DNA of 64,000 nt. Origin: Priestia megaterium (GTDB lineage Bacteria; Bacillota; Bacilli; Bacillales; Bacillaceae_H). The notes below the pieces were generated by a model, which searched no databases, was not told where the DNA came from, and saw nothing but the letters and a program-made list of their open reading frames with translations. The stretch covers positions 5,001 to 69,000 of the forward strand of contig NZ_CP023319.1 of the NCBI RefSeq assembly GCF_009497655.1, written 5' to 3'. Position 1 is the stretch's first letter. Every line of letters begins with the position of its first letter. Made by a program: the position numbers and the translations under genes. Shown one piece after another: positions 62,734 through 64,000 of this stretch.

Positions 62734-62838
62734 TGTCGACCTGCTGTTGACCTAAAGAGCAAAAAAAGCGCATAATGTCGACCTAGTGTCGATATCAAAA
62801 CTTACACCTTTTTGTAAATGTTGACCTACTGTCCACTC
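62734..62838. repeat. three 20-bp direct repeats (TGTCGACCTNNTGTCGA-type)
   Basis: Copies start at 62734, 62776 and 62819, spaced 42-43 bp (four helical turns). Each contains two half-sites TGTCGA/TGTTGA. The regular spacing suggests cooperative binding by a small plasmid DNA-binding protein. Confidence 0.65.
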
Positions 62839-62854
62839 AAAGTACCCTCAGATC

Positions 62855-63238
62855 TTATGAAGTTTTAACGAGTTTTTGAAAAATTTCTTGATGATAATTC
62901 GTGAAGTTTTGAGAAGAAGTCTGAGTAGTTTTTTTATAAAAACCGATTGCTTCTTTCATCGAAGAAACGTTTAATTTTTGTAGAATGCTGCGTCTTTGAG
63001 TCTTAATTGTGTTCTCTTCTTTGAACAAAATATCTTACATTTCTTTAACAGAATGGCCATCAAGTGCAAGAGCAAAAACGTCTTGTTCTGATGACGTAAG
63101 TTGTTTCAAAAAAAGTTTTTCTTTAAGCATCTGACATTCTTCTTCAACACACTTAAGACGCTCCACTTCTTGTACTAAATCCGAAGCAACACTTAAAATG
63201 TTTTCGATACCTATCGATAATTTTTCGGTTTGATCCAT
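62855..63238 (-). pseudogene. LuxR/GerE-type HTH protein gene with in-frame stop
   Basis: 128-codon minus-strand frame, start ATG 63238 with GGAGGG upstream. The first 45 residues are coiled-coil-like. LTSSEQDVFALALDGHSVKE is the start of a LuxR-type HTH, then an in-frame TAA (63035-63037) interrupts the HTH, and the same frame continues DILFKEENTIKTQRRSILQK with the recognition helix, to TAA 62855. A one-base change such as GAA to TAA fits. Without read-through the product lacks DNA binding and is useless as a regulator. Confidence 0.7.
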
Positions 63239-63305
63239 GATAAGACCCTCCTATTTTTTGAGGGCAACCCATGTTATAATTAAAGTCCATATTAAGTTCT
63301 ACATG

Positions 63306-63333
63306 GGGTGCTTCCTTTGCAGAGGAAGTGCCC
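63306..63333 (+). terminator. GC-rich hairpin
   Basis: GGGTGCTTCCT / AGGAAGTGCCC (two wobbles) followed by TTTCTTTG on the plus strand, just 3' of the 53-residue RHH gene. It could end a short plus-strand transcript started near 63274 (TATAAT), antisense to the leader of the LuxR-like gene; weak evidence. Confidence 0.4.
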
Positions 63334-63342
63334 TTTCTTTGT

Positions 63343-63504
63343 TTACTTTTCTTTTCTTACTTTCTTCACATGCTCTTCTAATAAAGCCTTTACATACTTC
63401 GTAATACTTGTATCATTTTCTACAGCTAAGAAACGTAACTCCTTGTGTAACTCTTCTGGAATATCACATGTAAGTCTTCGATTACCTTCTTTAACCCTGC
63501 TCAT
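63343..63504 (-). CDS. 53-residue ribbon-helix-helix DNA-binding protein
   Basis: ATG 63504 with AAAGGAGAG upstream. RLTCDIPEELHKELRFLAVE and NDTSITKYVKALLEEHVKKV are a full RHH (strand, helix, GxSxT-like turn, helix) of the Arc/CopG/ParG type. Size and content suit a plasmid copy-number or partition repressor. The four GCAAC/GTTGC half-sites directly upstream are a likely autoregulatory operator. Confidence 0.78.
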   Translation of the reverse strand: MSRVKEGNRRLTCDIPEELHKELRFLAVENDTSITKYVKALLEEHVKKVRKEK

Positions 63505-63520
63505 ATGCTCTCCTTTTCAA

Positions 63521-63546
63521 GCAACGTATTTAAGTTGCAACGTTGC
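63521..63546. promoter_or_regulatory. operator-like GCAAC/GTTGC array
   Basis: Half-sites GCAAC at 63521 and 63537, GTTGC at 63534 and 63542, including the perfect palindrome GCAACGTTGC (63537-63546), between the SD of the RHH gene and its likely promoter. Confidence 0.6.
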
Positions 63547-63607
63547 TTTTGGTTAATTTTAAAGGATATAATTTCCAAAGTCAATAAAATAATCGTGCTG
63601 TCATTGG

Positions 63608-63646
63608 ACAAGCATACAAGCAACTTATTAGCAATTACATAACTTG
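63608..63646 (+). promoter_or_regulatory. sigma-K-like promoter of the last gene
   Basis: ATTGGACAAGCATACAAGC (63603-63621), 16 bp, CATAACTTG (63638-63646). The clearest copy of the shared upstream element. Confidence 0.6.
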
Positions 63647-63675
63647 TACTAATTATATAAAAGGAAGTGCATTAA

Positions 63676-64000
63676 TTGAAAAAATCAAGAAAGAGAAAAT
63701 ACAGATATAACTATAGTTACTCAGTCCAATCGCAGGGTGATCCTTCGGTTAATGTTTATGGTATCTTTACTCCGGGTTCTGCACCCAGTGATAGTAATGG
63801 CCGGCAAAATAGATTTAATCGAGACATTGCCTCAGCTAATCAGATATGGAATAGTGGAGGTGAATGTAATATAAACTTTATTTCACAACCTATAATCGAA
63901 GTAAATACAGTAATAGATGCAACCAATTTAAGTACTAATGAAGCATTTAGAGGACCTGTTGAGAATCTCATCAATCAAGTTAAACAAATGAATGGGAATC
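63676..64000 (+). CDS. spore-surface candidate protein, cut by the window end
   Basis: TTG start with AAGGAAGTG upstream; 108 codons present, no stop yet. The start is basic and Tyr-rich (MKKSRKRKYRYNYSYS). Then SVNVYGIFTPGSAPSDSN and RDIASANQIWNSGGECNINF, the latter like the N-terminus of matrixin-type metalloprotease folds (ANxIW...C-INF), but no zinc motif is seen before the edge. No signal peptide. The sigma-K-like promoter suggests late sporulation expression. The family is not certain. Confidence 0.65.
   Translation, partial: MKKSRKRKYRYNYSYSVQSQGDPSVNVYGIFTPGSAPSDSNGRQNRFNRDIASANQIWNSGGECNINFISQPIIEVNTVIDATNLSTNEAFRGPVENLINQVKQMNGN

Noticed and set aside
62484-62798. 104-codon minus-strand frame
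   Set aside because: Overlaps an RHH gene and a hairpin/repeat region; no SD and no coding character.

Overview
The window is AT-rich, spore-former DNA of the Bacillus/Priestia type and looks like part of a large plasmid. The evidence is a Rep_3-type initiator with ten iterons, a MerR/DUF3967 plasmid protein, several small ribbon-helix-helix proteins, and a tandem-promoter rRNA operon that enters at the left edge on the minus strand. A plasmid-borne rrn operon is established for Priestia megaterium pBM400, so that species or a close relative is my best guess. This is inference; the host cannot be proven from the window.

Layout. 1-830: 5' part of a 16S rRNA gene and its two promoters. 1060-8600: small Cys-, Lys- and His-rich presumptive spore proteins, a CotQ-like FAD oxidase, a broken HepT gene, an anchored subtilase and two DUF1796 papain-like proteins. 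8900-24400: sugar-nucleotide genes (2-epimerase, inverting 4,6-dehydratase, RmlD-like reductase, other SDRs) mixed with GT2 and GT4 glycosyltransferases and spore-surface candidates. 24600-28300: CotX/CotV-like and CotW-like coat proteins, a YVTN beta-propeller and a divergent kinase. 28500-32730: four tightly coupled genes (PIG-L deacetylase, GT4, ATP-grasp ligase, APH-like kinase). 32870-39000: a 13-residue-repeat KDC protein, an Ena-like candidate, an RHH plus C2H2 zinc-finger protein, a collagen-DUF4183 protein with two stand-alone DUF4183 proteins, a fourth DUF1796 and a third CotX. 40086-53897: a single 4603-residue protein made of about 45 tandem-95-type domains. 54000-63600: plasmid backbone with replication, candidate structured RNA, integrase-like gene, candidate centromere and several interrupted genes. 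63676-end: another presumptive spore-surface gene, cut by the window.

How it may work together (inference). Most accessory genes look like a late mother-cell programme building and glycosylating the outer spore surface. The surface proteins lack signal peptides, several share an upstream element (GGACAAGYATACAAGC, about 16 bp, then CATA/AATA-type -10) resembling sigma-K promoters, and coat families (CotX, CotW, CotQ) lie among them. The sugar genes and glycosyltransferases would supply the glycan, the collagen, DUF4183, Ena-like and giant tandem-95 proteins the fibres. The DUF1796 proteins and subtilase could process them.

Four backbone or fringe genes carry a single nonsense codon or a frameshift, which suggests decay, recoding or sequencing error. 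Four genes have a GTG buried in the Shine-Dalgarno and an ATA at the proper distance. Paralogue alignment supports ATA as the real start in one of them.
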